Positions 43,962-53,661 of a DNA stretch of 64,000 nucleotides are shown in pieces. Position 1 is the first letter of the stretch; each line of letters begins with the position of its first letter. The notes under the pieces were generated by a model that was not told the DNA's origin, made no database searches, and saw only the letters and a list, made by a program, of their open reading frames with translations. The stretch is from Bryobacter sp. (GTDB taxonomy: Bacteria > Acidobacteriota > Terriglobia > Bryobacterales > Bryobacteraceae). The position numbers were made by a program, and so were the translations under genes. The DNA is taken from the NCBI GenBank assembly GCA_022843625.1, contig JALHNH010000003.1, positions 278,817 through 342,816 of the forward strand. The letters are read 5' to 3'.

Positions 43962-46191
43962 TTCCAATCAAGAAGTTTTAGCGAAATCAGACCCATCTCC
44001 TGTGCCGGTAAAACCCCGTGCCCTCGAGCTTACGATGGACGCGGTTCGCATGACCGCTCCAGCCGCCGAGCGCATCCAGCCAGCCGCCGAGACGGTGGTC
44101 CCGCTTGCCCATTATTTGTGGCTCTTCCGTCGCAATGGCTTGCGGATTGCCCTGTGGGTCATCGGTGCCACTCTGGCAGCATTGGCCGTGTCCATGCAGA
44201 TGACGCCTGTTTATGAGGCCACCGTCACGATTGATGTCGATCGCCAGACCCCAACGGGAGTGATTGGTCAGGAATCCAATCGCGCCCTCACCAACGATTC
44301 AGACCAGTTCCTCGCCACACAGGTCAAAATGTTGCAGTCCGATTCTGTCCTTCGGCCGGTCGTAGAACGTTTCCATCTTCCACTGCGCAAGCCCTCACGC
44401 TTCCGCCTCGTAGGCAAATACACGCAGGAACAGCAAAACGCTGCACCTATGGCCCTCGAAGGCCTCAAGGTTTCCCGTCCCCCAAACACCTACTTGATGC
44501 TGGTTAGTTATCGCTCAACAGACCCGAAGCTTGCCTCTGAAACTGTAAATGCAATTGCACATTCTTATCTTGACCATACCTACAACATCCGGTTTCAGTC
44601 CTCCGCTGGTCTTTCGCGATTTATGGAAAAGCAACTTGAAGAGCTGCGCGCAAAAATGGAATCGTCCTCCTCGGCTCTCGCTAAATTCGAACGGGATCTC
44701 AACGTAATTAACCCTGAAGACAAAACCAACATCATCTCGGCCCGCCTCCTGCAAATCAATCAGGAATTTACCGCCGCCCAGGCCGACCGTGTCAAGAAAG
44801 AAGCGGCCTGGCGCAGTGTTGAGGGAGGTTCGACGGCCGCTGCTCAGGTTTCTTCCCAGGGCGAAACCATGCGCAAGCTCGATGAGCGCTTAAGCGAAGC
44901 AAGGCAGAAACTCTCCGAAGTTCAGGCCCATTACGGGGCCAACCACCCCGAACACCGCCGCTCACAGGCCCAGGTCACCGAACTCGAACGCCAGCTCAGC
45001 CTGCTCAATACCAATATCCAGCAAGGCGTAAACGTCGAATACGAGCAGGCTCTCAATCGGGAGCGCATGCTCGGGCGTCAGGTTCAGGATGCCAAAACCG
45101 AACTCGATCAATTGAACTCCAGAAGTTTCGACTATCTCAATCTGCGTCGCGAAGCCGAAGCCGACAAGAAGCTCTATGAAGAACTCGTTCGGAAGATCAA
45201 AGAAGCCGGCATCAATTCGAGCTTCCAGAACAGTGCCATCCGCATTGCAGACCTCGCTCGTACCCCGCTCGAGCCGGTCTCTCCCAATCTGCTCCTCAAT
45301 ACGCTCCTTGCATTCATAATTTCGATCGTGATTGCGTTCGTCGGCGCTCTCGCTTTCGACGCCCTCGACAATACTTTACGCGATCCCGAACAAGTGAAGA
45401 ACTCTCTGGGTATCGAGGTCCTCGGCAGTCTGCCTGAGGTGAAATCCTGGCGCCACGCCATCGGCCTCGCTAAAGTAGGCGATGCTACTGACGCCCTTGT
45501 AAAGTCCTCCGTCGACGGCTACAAAACTCTTGGTGGCTATGAAGAGGCGATCCGTACCCTCCGCAACGCAATCCTGCTCACCAACTTTGATCGCAACTTC
45601 CGGTCTCTGCTGGTAACCAGTGCTCAGCCCGCCGAAGGAAAATCGACGGTCGCCGCCCATCTTGCGCTCACCCACGCCCTGCAGGGTTCAAAGACACTCC
45701 TGATCGACGGCGACATGAGAAAGCCCAGCGTTCATCGCCGCTTCGGCATTGAGAACAACCTTGGTTTAGGTGGCTACCTCCAGGGCAAAGGCGAACTCAG
45801 TGATCTGATCCAACCTTCGATGGCCTGCGGTAATCTTTCCATCCTCACCGCCGGCAGCCCCACCCGCCGCCCCGACGATTGGCTCCAGGGGCGTATGGAC
45901 AAAATCGTCGAAGAACTTCTCGAAGACTACCAGCTCGTCATCCTCGATGCGCCACCCCTGCTTGGCTTCGCCGAGCCCCTGGAGATGGCAATCAGTGTGG
46001 ATGGAGTCATCGTTGTCGCGCGAGCTGGCAGCACCTCGCGAAAACAAGTGGCAAGCGTCCTTGAGATGCTCACCCGGCTCCGCGCCAACGTTCTCGGCCT
46101 TGTTCTCAATCAGGTGAACAAGTCCATGAGCGATAGCTACAGCTATTTCGGCTACTACGGCAAGTACTACGCCGACAAAGAACGCACCTGA
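43945..46191 (+). CDS. Wzc-like polysaccharide copolymerase / tyrosine autokinase
   Basis: A 748-residue fused polysaccharide copolymerase and BY-kinase. An N-terminal cytoplasmic stretch leads to transmembrane helix 1 (ALWVIGATLAALAVSM), a Wzz domain and long periplasmic coiled coil (residues about 180-420), helix 2 (LLLNTLLAFIISIVIAFVGALAF) and the kinase domain. Walker A is AEGKSTVAA (near 565), Walker A' is LIDGDMRKPS and Walker B is LVILDAPPL. The C-terminus carries a tyrosine cluster, SYSYFGYYGKYYAD. The start is the TTG at 43945, four bases after GGAG; an ATG at 43954 is an alternative. Controls chain length and export of the polysaccharide. Confidence 0.92.
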   Translation: MPHMVSSNQEVLAKSDPSPVPVKPRALELTMDAVRMTAPAAERIQPAAETVVPLAHYLWLFRRNGLRIALWVIGATLAALAVSMQMTPVYEATVTIDVDRQTPTGVIGQESNRALTNDSDQFLATQVKMLQSDSVLRPVVERFHLPLRKPSRFRLVGKYTQEQQNAAPMALEGLKVSRPPNTYLMLVSYRSTDPKLASETVNAIAHSYLDHTYNIRFQSSAGLSRFMEKQLEELRAKMESSSSALAKFERDLNVINPEDKTNIISARLLQINQEFTAAQADRVKKEAAWRSVEGGSTAAAQVSSQGETMRKLDERLSEARQKLSEVQAHYGANHPEHRRSQAQVTELERQLSLLNTNIQQGVNVEYEQALNRERMLGRQVQDAKTELDQLNSRSFDYLNLRREAEADKKLYEELVRKIKEAGINSSFQNSAIRIADLARTPLEPVSPNLLLNTLLAFIISIVIAFVGALAFDALDNTLRDPEQVKNSLGIEVLGSLPEVKSWRHAIGLAKVGDATDALVKSSVDGYKTLGGYEEAIRTLRNAILLTNFDRNFRSLLVTSAQPAEGKSTVAAHLALTHALQGSKTLLIDGDMRKPSVHRRFGIENNLGLGGYLQGKGELSDLIQPSMACGNLSILTAGSPTRRPDDWLQGRMDKIVEELLEDYQLVILDAPPLLGFAEPLEMAISVDGVIVVARAGSTSRKQVASVLEMLTRLRANVLGLVLNQVNKSMSDSYSYFGYYGKYYADKERT

Positions 46192-46196
46192 GTCCC

Positions 46197-47405
46197 ATGG
46201 TCTTCCCCCTTTCAGGTGCGATGGCTTTAACGCTACTTCGCCAAAACCGCTGGTGGCAGGACACAGCCTGGGTTGCGACTGCGAACGTCTCCCAGGCTGC
46301 CGGTCCTTTTTTTGCCCTGCTCCTGCTGGCCCGCTGGCACGGCCTGGAGGCCGCCGGTCAATTCGCATACGCTCTGGCCGTTACCGCTCCGTTAGCCCAG
46401 CTGCTTAACTTTCAACTGAAGGCACTGATCCTCACCCATCGCCGGGAGGAACTTCCTCTGTCGATCGCCGCCAGCCTGCGCGCCATCATTACTCTTCCTG
46501 CTTCTCTGATTGTCCTTGGTTTCTCGATCTTCATTGCTCCCCTGGTTGGAATCTGGATGGCCGCACGAATGCTGGACTCTTGGGCTGAAGTCTTCCAGGC
46601 AGATCTCCAGCGTTCCGGCAACCTGCCCCGGGCTGCACTCAGTCAGGCCCTCCGTGCCCTCGGCCTTGTCGCCGCCATCTGGCTCGCTCCATCCCCCATT
46701 CTTGCTTCGCTGCTTTTTCTTGCCTTCAGTCTCATCCTTCTGCTTCTGTTTGACTGGCGCCTCCTGCCTCTCCATCTCACGCTTCATTGGCCTGCCTTGG
46801 CCCCGGTCCTCCGCCGTGGTTTTGTCTTGGGCCTCGTGCTTTTTCTCCAAACTGCCAGTTCGAGCATCCCCCGCATCGTCCTCGAAAACAGCACGGATTC
46901 AGCAACTCTCGGGCTTTTTGCCACTCTCTCTGTCCTGCTTCAGATGGGGGTATTACTCGCGACTTCCTTCGGTCAGAGTCTTTTGCCTCAACTTCCAACC
47001 GCCTCCGTGGGCAGGATCGCGATCTGGTCGGCCATTCCACTCTCGGGTGCAATCATCGCTTTCGCCGCCGAGCAGCTAGGCGAGCCATTTCTCCTCGAAC
47101 TGCTTCACCTTGCTCCCACTCAACAAGCCCATGAAATTCTATTCGCCCTCGGCCTTGCTCAACTCACCGTCTGGCCCGCCGCCATGATCGGCTTTGCCCT
47201 CACCGCCAAGCGTCTCTACAACGAACTACTCTGGGTCGGCGCCTCGATTCTTGTAGCGAGCGCGGCAAGCAGCTTTTGGCTCATCCCGATCTGGGGGCTC
47301 TCAGGTGCTGCCATGACGGTGGCCTCCACGGCCGCAATGACGCTCATCGTGAGTTTCATCCTCCTGGCGACAGCAGCGCACAGGGGTCAGGATTCGAGAC
47401 CATGA
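46197..47405 (+). CDS. Oligosaccharide flippase-like membrane protein (Wzx type)
   Basis: A 402-residue protein with about twelve hydrophobic helices and no signal peptide. Topology and the repeated LL/LF/GL helices, for example WVATANVSQAAGPFFALLLL at the start and the C-terminal GLSGAAMTVASTAAMTLIVSF, fit a MATE/Wzx-type flippase that moves lipid-linked repeat units across the inner membrane. It lies directly after the Wzc gene. Sequence identity to known flippases cannot be judged here. The 3' end overlaps the next gene by four bases. Confidence 0.75.
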   Translation: MVFPLSGAMALTLLRQNRWWQDTAWVATANVSQAAGPFFALLLLARWHGLEAAGQFAYALAVTAPLAQLLNFQLKALILTHRREELPLSIAASLRAIITLPASLIVLGFSIFIAPLVGIWMAARMLDSWAEVFQADLQRSGNLPRAALSQALRALGLVAAIWLAPSPILASLLFLAFSLILLLLFDWRLLPLHLTLHWPALAPVLRRGFVLGLVLFLQTASSSIPRIVLENSTDSATLGLFATLSVLLQMGVLLATSFGQSLLPQLPTASVGRIAIWSAIPLSGAIIAFAAEQLGEPFLLELLHLAPTQQAHEILFALGLAQLTVWPAAMIGFALTAKRLYNELLWVGASILVASAASSFWLIPIWGLSGAAMTVASTAAMTLIVSFILLATAAHRGQDSRP

Positions 47406-48484
47406 AGGTCCTGCATGTACTGCGGCAATTGAATCCCGGAGGCATTGAGTGTTGGCTCGATCGCCTCTTTCGGGCCTGGCCCCTCTCGGCCCGCCCAGAC
47501 TTTCACTTTGCTCTCGAAGAGCGGGACTTCGGCTCGCTGGCCCCAGGCCTCCTCTCTCTTGGTGCCACTCTTCACTTCTGTCCCCCGCCCAGACAGTCCG
47601 GTGCATCGGCGGCTGCGTTTTCCCGCCTCCTCCACCAGCAGGGCCCCTTTGACGTGGTGCATTGCCACAATCATCATGCCAGCGCTTTCCACCTTGCCCT
47701 CGCCGCATTGCACGGCGTCAGGCTCCGAATTTCCCAGAGCCATGCCGACTTCAGGCGTAGCTCCATCAACGCCTCCCCACTGCGGCGTCATTATGAACAG
47801 GCATCTCAAGTCTTGCTGCGCACCCTGGCAAACGTGAAACTCGCTGTGAGCAATGGTGCGGCCGCTGACCTTTTTGGTCCCCACTCAGATGGCGTGCGGC
47901 TCCTGCCTTGCGGAACCAATTTCGACGCCCTGCTCGATACCCAATCCCGCCGCGACGCCTCACGTTTCACTTTGATACATGTAGGCCGTCTGGTTCCTGA
48001 AAAGAACCACCAATTCCTGCTTCACCTCACCGCAGATCTGATTGCGCGCCATCCCTCCACCAGGCTCTGGCTGGTGGGAGACGGTCCTCTGCGAGCTCAG
48101 CTTGAGTCCCTCGCTCAGTCTCTCGGCATTCAATCCAACGTTAGTTTTTTCGGAAACCGTACCGATATCCCGCATTTACTTGCTGCCGCTGACCTTTTCT
48201 TATTCCCCAGTCTTTCTGAGGGCCTCGGCCTCGCCGCTCTTGAGGCTCAAGCCGCAGGGCTTCCCACCCTCCTCGCCTCGCACCTGCCCCAGGAACTCAA
48301 CCTGCTTCCTGCCCTGACTCGCCGTTTGGCCCTTGATTTGCCTATTACTGAGTGGGTGAAGTTCATTTTGGAAATGCGCACCATGCCACGTCTGGATCGG
48401 CTCCAGCGCCAGCAAGCGCTCGTTGACTCCCCTTACTCAATTGAATCGAACCTTCGCTCACTAAGTCAGATCTATGCCAGCTAA
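47402..48484 (+). CDS. GT4-family glycosyltransferase
   Basis: A 360-residue GT-B glycosyltransferase. The N-terminal domain starts KVLHVLRQLNPGGIECWLDRL with the nucleotide-sugar acceptor loop, and the C-terminal domain shows THVGRLVPEKNHQFLLH, LWLVGDGPLRAQLESL and SLSEGLGLAALEAQAAGLPT, where Glu of SEGLG and the E of ALEAQ form the E(x7)E motif. The start at the ATG at 47402 overlaps the flippase stop. Probably adds one sugar to the lipid-linked unit. Confidence 0.9.
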   Translation: MKVLHVLRQLNPGGIECWLDRLFRAWPLSARPDFHFALEERDFGSLAPGLLSLGATLHFCPPPRQSGASAAAFSRLLHQQGPFDVVHCHNHHASAFHLALAALHGVRLRISQSHADFRRSSINASPLRRHYEQASQVLLRTLANVKLAVSNGAAADLFGPHSDGVRLLPCGTNFDALLDTQSRRDASRFTLIHVGRLVPEKNHQFLLHLTADLIARHPSTRLWLVGDGPLRAQLESLAQSLGIQSNVSFFGNRTDIPHLLAAADLFLFPSLSEGLGLAALEAQAAGLPTLLASHLPQELNLLPALTRRLALDLPITEWVKFILEMRTMPRLDRLQRQQALVDSPYSIESNLRSLSQIYAS

Positions 48485-49697
48485 GAATCAAAGTGTCTTA
48501 AATCTTGTCGTTGACCAGCGCTTCCTGCAAAGCCCGGATGGCTCCGTCTGGAGCCATACTCCGCCTACCTATGACTTCCTCCAGTTAGCACTCCAGGTCT
48601 TTGACAAAGTACGCGTCATCGGGCGCACTGCCCTGGTCTCTTCCCCCCCTTCCAATGTTCGTCTCGTAAATGGTCCAGGCGTCGAGTTGATTGCTGTACC
48701 AAGTTATGTCGGGCCTTTCCAATATCTTCGCCGCCACTCCAGCATCTCCAGTGTCTTGTCCCGGATTACTCATCTGGATGGTGCTTTTCTGCTCCGAATC
48801 CCCTCACAAACCGGCTTCCTTCTCGCCTCCCGTCTCGATCGGGTCCATCGCTCCTACGCCGTAGAAATTCTCACCGATCCCCATGATTTTTTCGCTCCTG
48901 GCGTTTCCCCTCATGGGCTAGCTTATCTTTTCCGGCCTTACTTCTGCCGCCGGTCGAGAGAGCTCTGCGCGCGCGCTAGCGTTGCTAATTACGTAACTGG
49001 TTCTTCAACCCGCAAGGCAAATCCCTCAAGCGCCGCCCTTTGGTCGGGAAGCATCTCCGATGTGGATCTTCCTCCCGAAGCATTCCTTCATCCAAGAGTC
49101 CGGCCAGCGGGTGCCCCTATCGAGATCATCAGCGTCGGCTTCTTGGATCTCCTTTATAAGGGGCAAGACCTTCTGATCCGTTCTCTCGCTAGGTGCAGTC
49201 AGCAGGGTCTGGACTTCAGATTGACCTTCGCTGGGGATGGTGAAAGCCGCACCAGACTTCTCGAGCTTGCTGCCGCTACCGGTATTGGCGACAGGGTCCG
49301 AATCACCGGTGCCCTTGGCGGAGCCGAGCAGGTTCGATCCTGGCTTGCCCGCTCAGATCTGTTCGTCCTGCCCTCACGCGCAGAAGGGATTCCCCGCGCC
49401 CTGCTGGAGGCCATGGCTGCCGGGCTACCCGCTATTTGCAGCAATGTCGGCGCTATGCCAGACCTGCTTCCGGCCCGCTGGATTGTCCCCTCCAACTCAG
49501 CGGATCTCTTATCCAGCAAGCTGATGGAATTCGCTGCTTCGCCAGAGATGTGGCCTGAAATGTCAGCTCGCAACCAGGCTACCGCCAGGGGCTTTGAGCG
49601 GTCCGTTCTTCAGCCGCAGCGTAAGCAGTTCTACGAGGCAGTCCGTGACTTTGCTTCCGTTGATTCATTCCAGCAGGAGTTGACCAATGCTGCCTGA
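48474..49697 (+). CDS. GT4-family glycosyltransferase
   Basis: A 407-residue GT-B glycosyltransferase. The second domain has EIISVGFLDLLYKGQDLLI, LTFAGDGESRTRLLELAAATG and LPSRAEGIPRALLEAMAAGLPAI with the EG-x-P-x-A-L-L-E acidic pair. It begins 11 bases before the end of the previous gene and ends overlapping the DUF362 gene by 11 bases, so it sits in a strictly coupled series. Donor sugar unknown. Confidence 0.9.
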   Translation: MPAKNQSVLNLVVDQRFLQSPDGSVWSHTPPTYDFLQLALQVFDKVRVIGRTALVSSPPSNVRLVNGPGVELIAVPSYVGPFQYLRRHSSISSVLSRITHLDGAFLLRIPSQTGFLLASRLDRVHRSYAVEILTDPHDFFAPGVSPHGLAYLFRPYFCRRSRELCARASVANYVTGSSTRKANPSSAALWSGSISDVDLPPEAFLHPRVRPAGAPIEIISVGFLDLLYKGQDLLIRSLARCSQQGLDFRLTFAGDGESRTRLLELAAATGIGDRVRITGALGGAEQVRSWLARSDLFVLPSRAEGIPRALLEAMAAGLPAICSNVGAMPDLLPARWIVPSNSADLLSSKLMEFAASPEMWPEMSARNQATARGFERSVLQPQRKQFYEAVRDFASVDSFQQELTNAA

Positions 49698-51054
49698 TTT
49701 CGACCAACCCCTCATCCTCCGGAATCAGCCGCACTACCCCTCCATCGATGGCGGTAATTTGGTCGAGTCCCACAGCGGTGTTAGCGCTCTTTTTGCCAGC
49801 TCTGGTCTTGATCCAGTCAATCCATTTAGTCATTGGATTCAACCCGGTATGCGAGTCCTTGTTAAGCCGAATTGGGTCCGTCACGCCGCCGAGGATTGGT
49901 CTGTCCTCGAGGCCCTGGTCACTCATACCTCTCTTCTGCGCCCGGTCATTGAGCTGGTCGCCCGTGCGCTTACCAATTCAAATGGCCGCGTCGAAGGAGA
50001 AATCATTCTCGCTGATGCCCCCTTGCAAAGCGCCAACTTTGAACTTCTCCTCACTCAGTGCGCCATTGCGCCGCTCCTGCTCGACTGGCGCGCCCGTTCG
50101 ATCCCGGTCCATTTGCGTGACCTCCGCCGCATCATTGCAGAAACCGATGAAAGCACTGGCGTTGTCCAGTCGAGCCGCGAAGCACCGGGCGACGCCACCG
50201 GCGATACCATCGTTGATCTCTCAACCCAAAGCCGCCTCGAAGAACTGCTCAACTGCGGGAATCAGTTCGGAGTCTCGAATTACGACTCCTCTACCACTTC
50301 CTCCCATCACAGCCCGGGTGTCCATCGTTACCGGATCGCCAATTCGCTCCTCGACAGCGACGTAGTGATCAACCTCCCCAAATGGAAGACTCACGTCAAG
50401 ACCGGAATCACCGGTGCTCTCAAAAACTTCATCGGAATCAATTGTGACAAGGCATATCTTCCCCACTTCCGCGTGGGCCCCCCGTGCCGCGGTGGCGATG
50501 AATATCCCGATTCTTTCTCGGGCGATCTGCTGGCCAGGATCCGCCCCTGGTTTGAGCGCGTCATGCCGGGCGAGGTCATTCGCTCGGCTCGTAAATCTCT
50601 GCTTGCCTCCCGGCAAAGGTCAAACGCCCCGCTTGTTTTCGGGGGCGCATGGCCTGGCAACGACACCCTGTGGAGAACCATTCATGACATGGTTTTCATT
50701 GCCCGATGGCTTGGTCCGAATGGGGTGAAACTCTCCTCTCCTCGCCCCATTCTGACCCTGCTCGATGCAATTGTTGCCGGCGAAGGTGACGGCCCGTTAA
50801 GGCCCCAACCTCGCAACATGGGCTGCCTTCTCTTTGGTACAGACCCAGGTCAAATTGATCTCTTTGCCACAGCTCTGTCTGGATTCGATTGGCAACAGGT
50901 GCCGGCACTGGCTCATCTGGCCGATCCCGCAGCCGCAGCCATTACCCGATTCAAAACCACAACCGCGCTGCCCAAACCCGAGCTCCTGCTAGTGCCGCCA
51001 GCTGCCTGGGCTTCCGGCCTCCCACTCAAGGAACCAGCATATGAAGCAGCTTGA
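49687..51054 (+). CDS. DUF362 protein in an exopolysaccharide locus
   Basis: A 455-residue DUF362 protein. The family segments MRVLVKPNWV, VIELVARALTN, VVINLPKWKTHVKTGITGALKNFIG and GCLLFGTDPGQIDLFAT are present. No ferredoxin domain or CxxC cluster is attached, in contrast to many DUF362 proteins. The family's reaction is unknown. Its position, overlapping a glycosyltransferase upstream and the CapK-like gene downstream, suggests a role in a modification of the repeat unit, but this is inference. Confidence 0.87.
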   Translation: MLPDFDQPLILRNQPHYPSIDGGNLVESHSGVSALFASSGLDPVNPFSHWIQPGMRVLVKPNWVRHAAEDWSVLEALVTHTSLLRPVIELVARALTNSNGRVEGEIILADAPLQSANFELLLTQCAIAPLLLDWRARSIPVHLRDLRRIIAETDESTGVVQSSREAPGDATGDTIVDLSTQSRLEELLNCGNQFGVSNYDSSTTSSHHSPGVHRYRIANSLLDSDVVINLPKWKTHVKTGITGALKNFIGINCDKAYLPHFRVGPPCRGGDEYPDSFSGDLLARIRPWFERVMPGEVIRSARKSLLASRQRSNAPLVFGGAWPGNDTLWRTIHDMVFIARWLGPNGVKLSSPRPILTLLDAIVAGEGDGPLRPQPRNMGCLLFGTDPGQIDLFATALSGFDWQQVPALAHLADPAAAAITRFKTTTALPKPELLLVPPAAWASGLPLKEPAYEAA

Positions 51055-52459
51055 TTCCATCTACGCGCAACTCCCGGAATGGCTCCAGGATCTCGTAGTC
51101 ACCGCCCAGGGTGCCCTCTACTATCGACAACGCTACGGCGGGGCCTTTCGGGAAGAATACGCCCTTCTCAAGGCATCCGAGATGTCTTCTCCACTCCAGT
51201 TGGAATTGCTTCAGGTCGCCAGGCTCAAGAAGATGCTCACCCACGCTGCCGCAACCGTGCCTTACTACCAGGCACTCTTGCGCAATCAAAGTTGGAACAA
51301 TCTGCGTGCCGGGGATTGGTCGGCTTTCTCTGCCTTGCCAGTGACAGAAAAGGCGACTCTGCGCTCGAATCCACTCTCTTTTCTCACCGGCGGCAAGTCC
51401 AACAGTAGGTGGATTGGTTGGAATACCTCAGGCACAACCGGATCCCCCATGCAGCTCTTCTATGAACCGGATGCAGTCTCTCGTCAGTATGCGTATGTTG
51501 AGCGCTATCGTGAGCAGGCCGGCGTCAGTCGCTTCCTGCGCCGCGCTCAATTTACCGGCAGGATGATAGCTCCAGGTGAGCATCCCTCCAGGTTCTGGCG
51601 TCACGACTGGGCTAATCGGGCGCTGCTCCTTTCGACGGTTCATCTGAACTCTGAAACGATCCCAAGATATCTCGATGCTCTCGAGCGTTTCCGGCCCGCA
51701 TACTTGAGCGGCTATCCGTCGGCCATTTACCTTTTGGCTCAGCACGCCTTGCGGTATAGAAGAAAATCCCTGCGCATCCCAACCATTCTCACCAGTGCCG
51801 AGACGCTCCTCGGTGAGCAAAGAGAATCAATCGAGGCTGCCTTCTGTGGCAAGGTATTCGATCAGTATGGCCAGACCGAAATGCAGAGCTTCTGGTTCCA
51901 GTGCCGCTACCGGCGTATGCATACTCATCCTTTGTTTGGAGTCACTGAAATTGTCACCCCCGACGGACGTCCGGCCCGTCCCGGGGAAGTCGGCGATGTC
52001 CTTCTTACGGGGCTGATCAACCAGGCCATGCCACTCATTCGTTACCGGGTGGGGGATCGTGCTGCCTGGGCAGATTCCGATCGCTGCCCCTGTGGCCGTA
52101 ACATGCCCATGATCGAATCCATTGAGGGCCGCCGCGAAGACTATCTCTTCAGCAGGCAGCGTGGCTGGGTTGGGCGCCTCGATCCTGCCCTCAAAGGCGT
52201 TGAAGGAGTGGTTGAGTGTCAGTTTGTGCAGGAGGTCCCCGAGGCCATTCGTGTTCTCTGTGTCCCCTCACCAGACTTCAGACCAGAAGACCGGCTTCAT
52301 CTGGAATCCAATTTGAGAAGCCGCCTGGGCTCAGAAATGCGTATCGATTTCCAGTTTGTCGATCAGATCCCTCGCGGCGCTAACGGAAAATTTCGCGCTG
52401 TTGTTTCCAGGCTCCCGGTTCAAACTGAAACGCGAAATGACTTCGAGGAGGTTCGCTGA
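51041..52459 (+). CDS. CapK-like adenylate-forming enzyme (phenylacetate-CoA ligase family)
   Basis: A 472-residue protein of the phenylacetate-CoA-ligase/CapK branch of the ANL superfamily. The P-loop is NTSGTTGSPMQLFYE (about residues 127-141); later blocks are YPSAIYLLAQHAL, SAETLLGEQRE and FDQYGQTEMQSFW (the acyl-AMP-binding GQTE), and YRVGDRAAW. A lysine near the C-terminus, in NGKFRAV, matches the catalytic Lys position. CapK proteins are found in capsule clusters and are thought to activate an organic or amino acid for transfer to the glycan. It overlaps the DUF362 gene by 14 bases. Confidence 0.87.
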   Translation: MKQLDSIYAQLPEWLQDLVVTAQGALYYRQRYGGAFREEYALLKASEMSSPLQLELLQVARLKKMLTHAAATVPYYQALLRNQSWNNLRAGDWSAFSALPVTEKATLRSNPLSFLTGGKSNSRWIGWNTSGTTGSPMQLFYEPDAVSRQYAYVERYREQAGVSRFLRRAQFTGRMIAPGEHPSRFWRHDWANRALLLSTVHLNSETIPRYLDALERFRPAYLSGYPSAIYLLAQHALRYRRKSLRIPTILTSAETLLGEQRESIEAAFCGKVFDQYGQTEMQSFWFQCRYRRMHTHPLFGVTEIVTPDGRPARPGEVGDVLLTGLINQAMPLIRYRVGDRAAWADSDRCPCGRNMPMIESIEGRREDYLFSRQRGWVGRLDPALKGVEGVVECQFVQEVPEAIRVLCVPSPDFRPEDRLHLESNLRSRLGSEMRIDFQFVDQIPRGANGKFRAVVSRLPVQTETRNDFEEVR

Positions 52460-52461
52460 GA

Positions 52462-53661
52462 GTGAGTCAACGGCCTCTGGTTATGCGCATCATCACTCGC
52501 CTCGCCGGAGGCGGACCACCCGTTCATGCCACTTTGCTCAACCGGCACTTGGTAAAACACGGATTCGATTCGATCCTCGTCTTCGGAGATTGTGCATCAA
52601 CCGAGATGAACATGGAGTATCTGATTGCAGGGGGAGACAGAGTGGAGCGCGTGTCCACCCTTGGGGCGAACCCTAACCCCGCTTGCGATCTCCTGGCCCT
52701 CTTTGAGCTTTGGCGTTTGATGCGCCGTTATCGGCCAACCATTGTTCACACTCATACGGCCAAAGCGGGGGTACTTGGAAGGATTGCCGCCCTTCTCGCT
52801 GGCGTACCCTGTGTTGTCCACACCTACCACGGCCATGTCCTCGAAGGCTATTTTGGTGCTTTTGCAAATTGGTGCTTGTGCCAAACCGAGAAGGCCCTGG
52901 CCCATCTTTCTACGGCTCTCTTCACCGTGAGCCGCCAGCAGGCCGATGAACTCAGCAATCGCTTCTCGGTCGCTGCGCCCGATAAATTTCATGTTGTTCC
53001 TCTGGGCCTCGACCTCTCACCATTTCTCTCGATTCCCGTTCCCGATTTCAACGCACCCGTTCTCACAGTCGGTTGGTTAGGCCGCTTTGTGCCAATCAAG
53101 AATCTGCCACTGCTGATAGATATTGCCACCCTCGCGGCAAAGCGGCGTCTCCCCCTGAACTTCTTGATTGCCGGCGATGGCCCGGAACGAACCCAATTAG
53201 AAGAAGAAATCCGCGATCGGCAACTTCCCAATATTCGCCTCCTGCCCTGGCAGGACAAGGTAGATCGCGTGATCGAACAATGCCACTTGATGATTCTCAC
53301 CTCACACCGCGAAGGTACCCCTTTAGCACTGATCCAGGGAATGGCCTCCGCGCGCCCCTTCTTGTCCACTCCAGCCGGCGGCACCATTGATCTGATGATC
53401 GGTACCTGCAAGCCAACTGCAACGGCATGGTGGTACGACAACGCAGTACTCAGTTCTTCATCCCCGGATGCCTTTATACAGGTTCTTGAATCGATCCTGG
53501 CTGACCGCCGCCGCCTGCTTTCAATGGCTCTTTCCTCGCGTTCCTTTGCGCAGGCTTCCTTCGATGAACCAAGATTGGTTGGCGACATTGCCAATCTCTA
53601 CCAGCACTTGCTTTCTCGGCAGGACTCTGCATCGCGTGCAATTGTGGAGCGCTTTCTATGA
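52462..53661 (+). CDS. GT4-family glycosyltransferase
   Basis: A 399-residue GT-B glycosyltransferase beginning with LVMRIITRLAGGGPPVHA, a GGGP loop, followed by PTIVHTHTAKAGVLGR (typical GT4). The C-terminal domain has WLGRFVPIKNLPLLI, FLIAGDGPERTQLEEEI and LTSHREGTPLALIQGMASARPF. In place of the usual second Glu of E(x7)E, the motif reads REGTPLALIQG, with Gln. This change may reduce or alter activity. The GTG at 52462 follows the CapK-like stop by two bases. Confidence 0.88.
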   Translation: MSQRPLVMRIITRLAGGGPPVHATLLNRHLVKHGFDSILVFGDCASTEMNMEYLIAGGDRVERVSTLGANPNPACDLLALFELWRLMRRYRPTIVHTHTAKAGVLGRIAALLAGVPCVVHTYHGHVLEGYFGAFANWCLCQTEKALAHLSTALFTVSRQQADELSNRFSVAAPDKFHVVPLGLDLSPFLSIPVPDFNAPVLTVGWLGRFVPIKNLPLLIDIATLAAKRRLPLNFLIAGDGPERTQLEEEIRDRQLPNIRLLPWQDKVDRVIEQCHLMILTSHREGTPLALIQGMASARPFLSTPAGGTIDLMIGTCKPTATAWWYDNAVLSSSSPDAFIQVLESILADRRRLLSMALSSRSFAQASFDEPRLVGDIANLYQHLLSRQDSASRAIVERFL

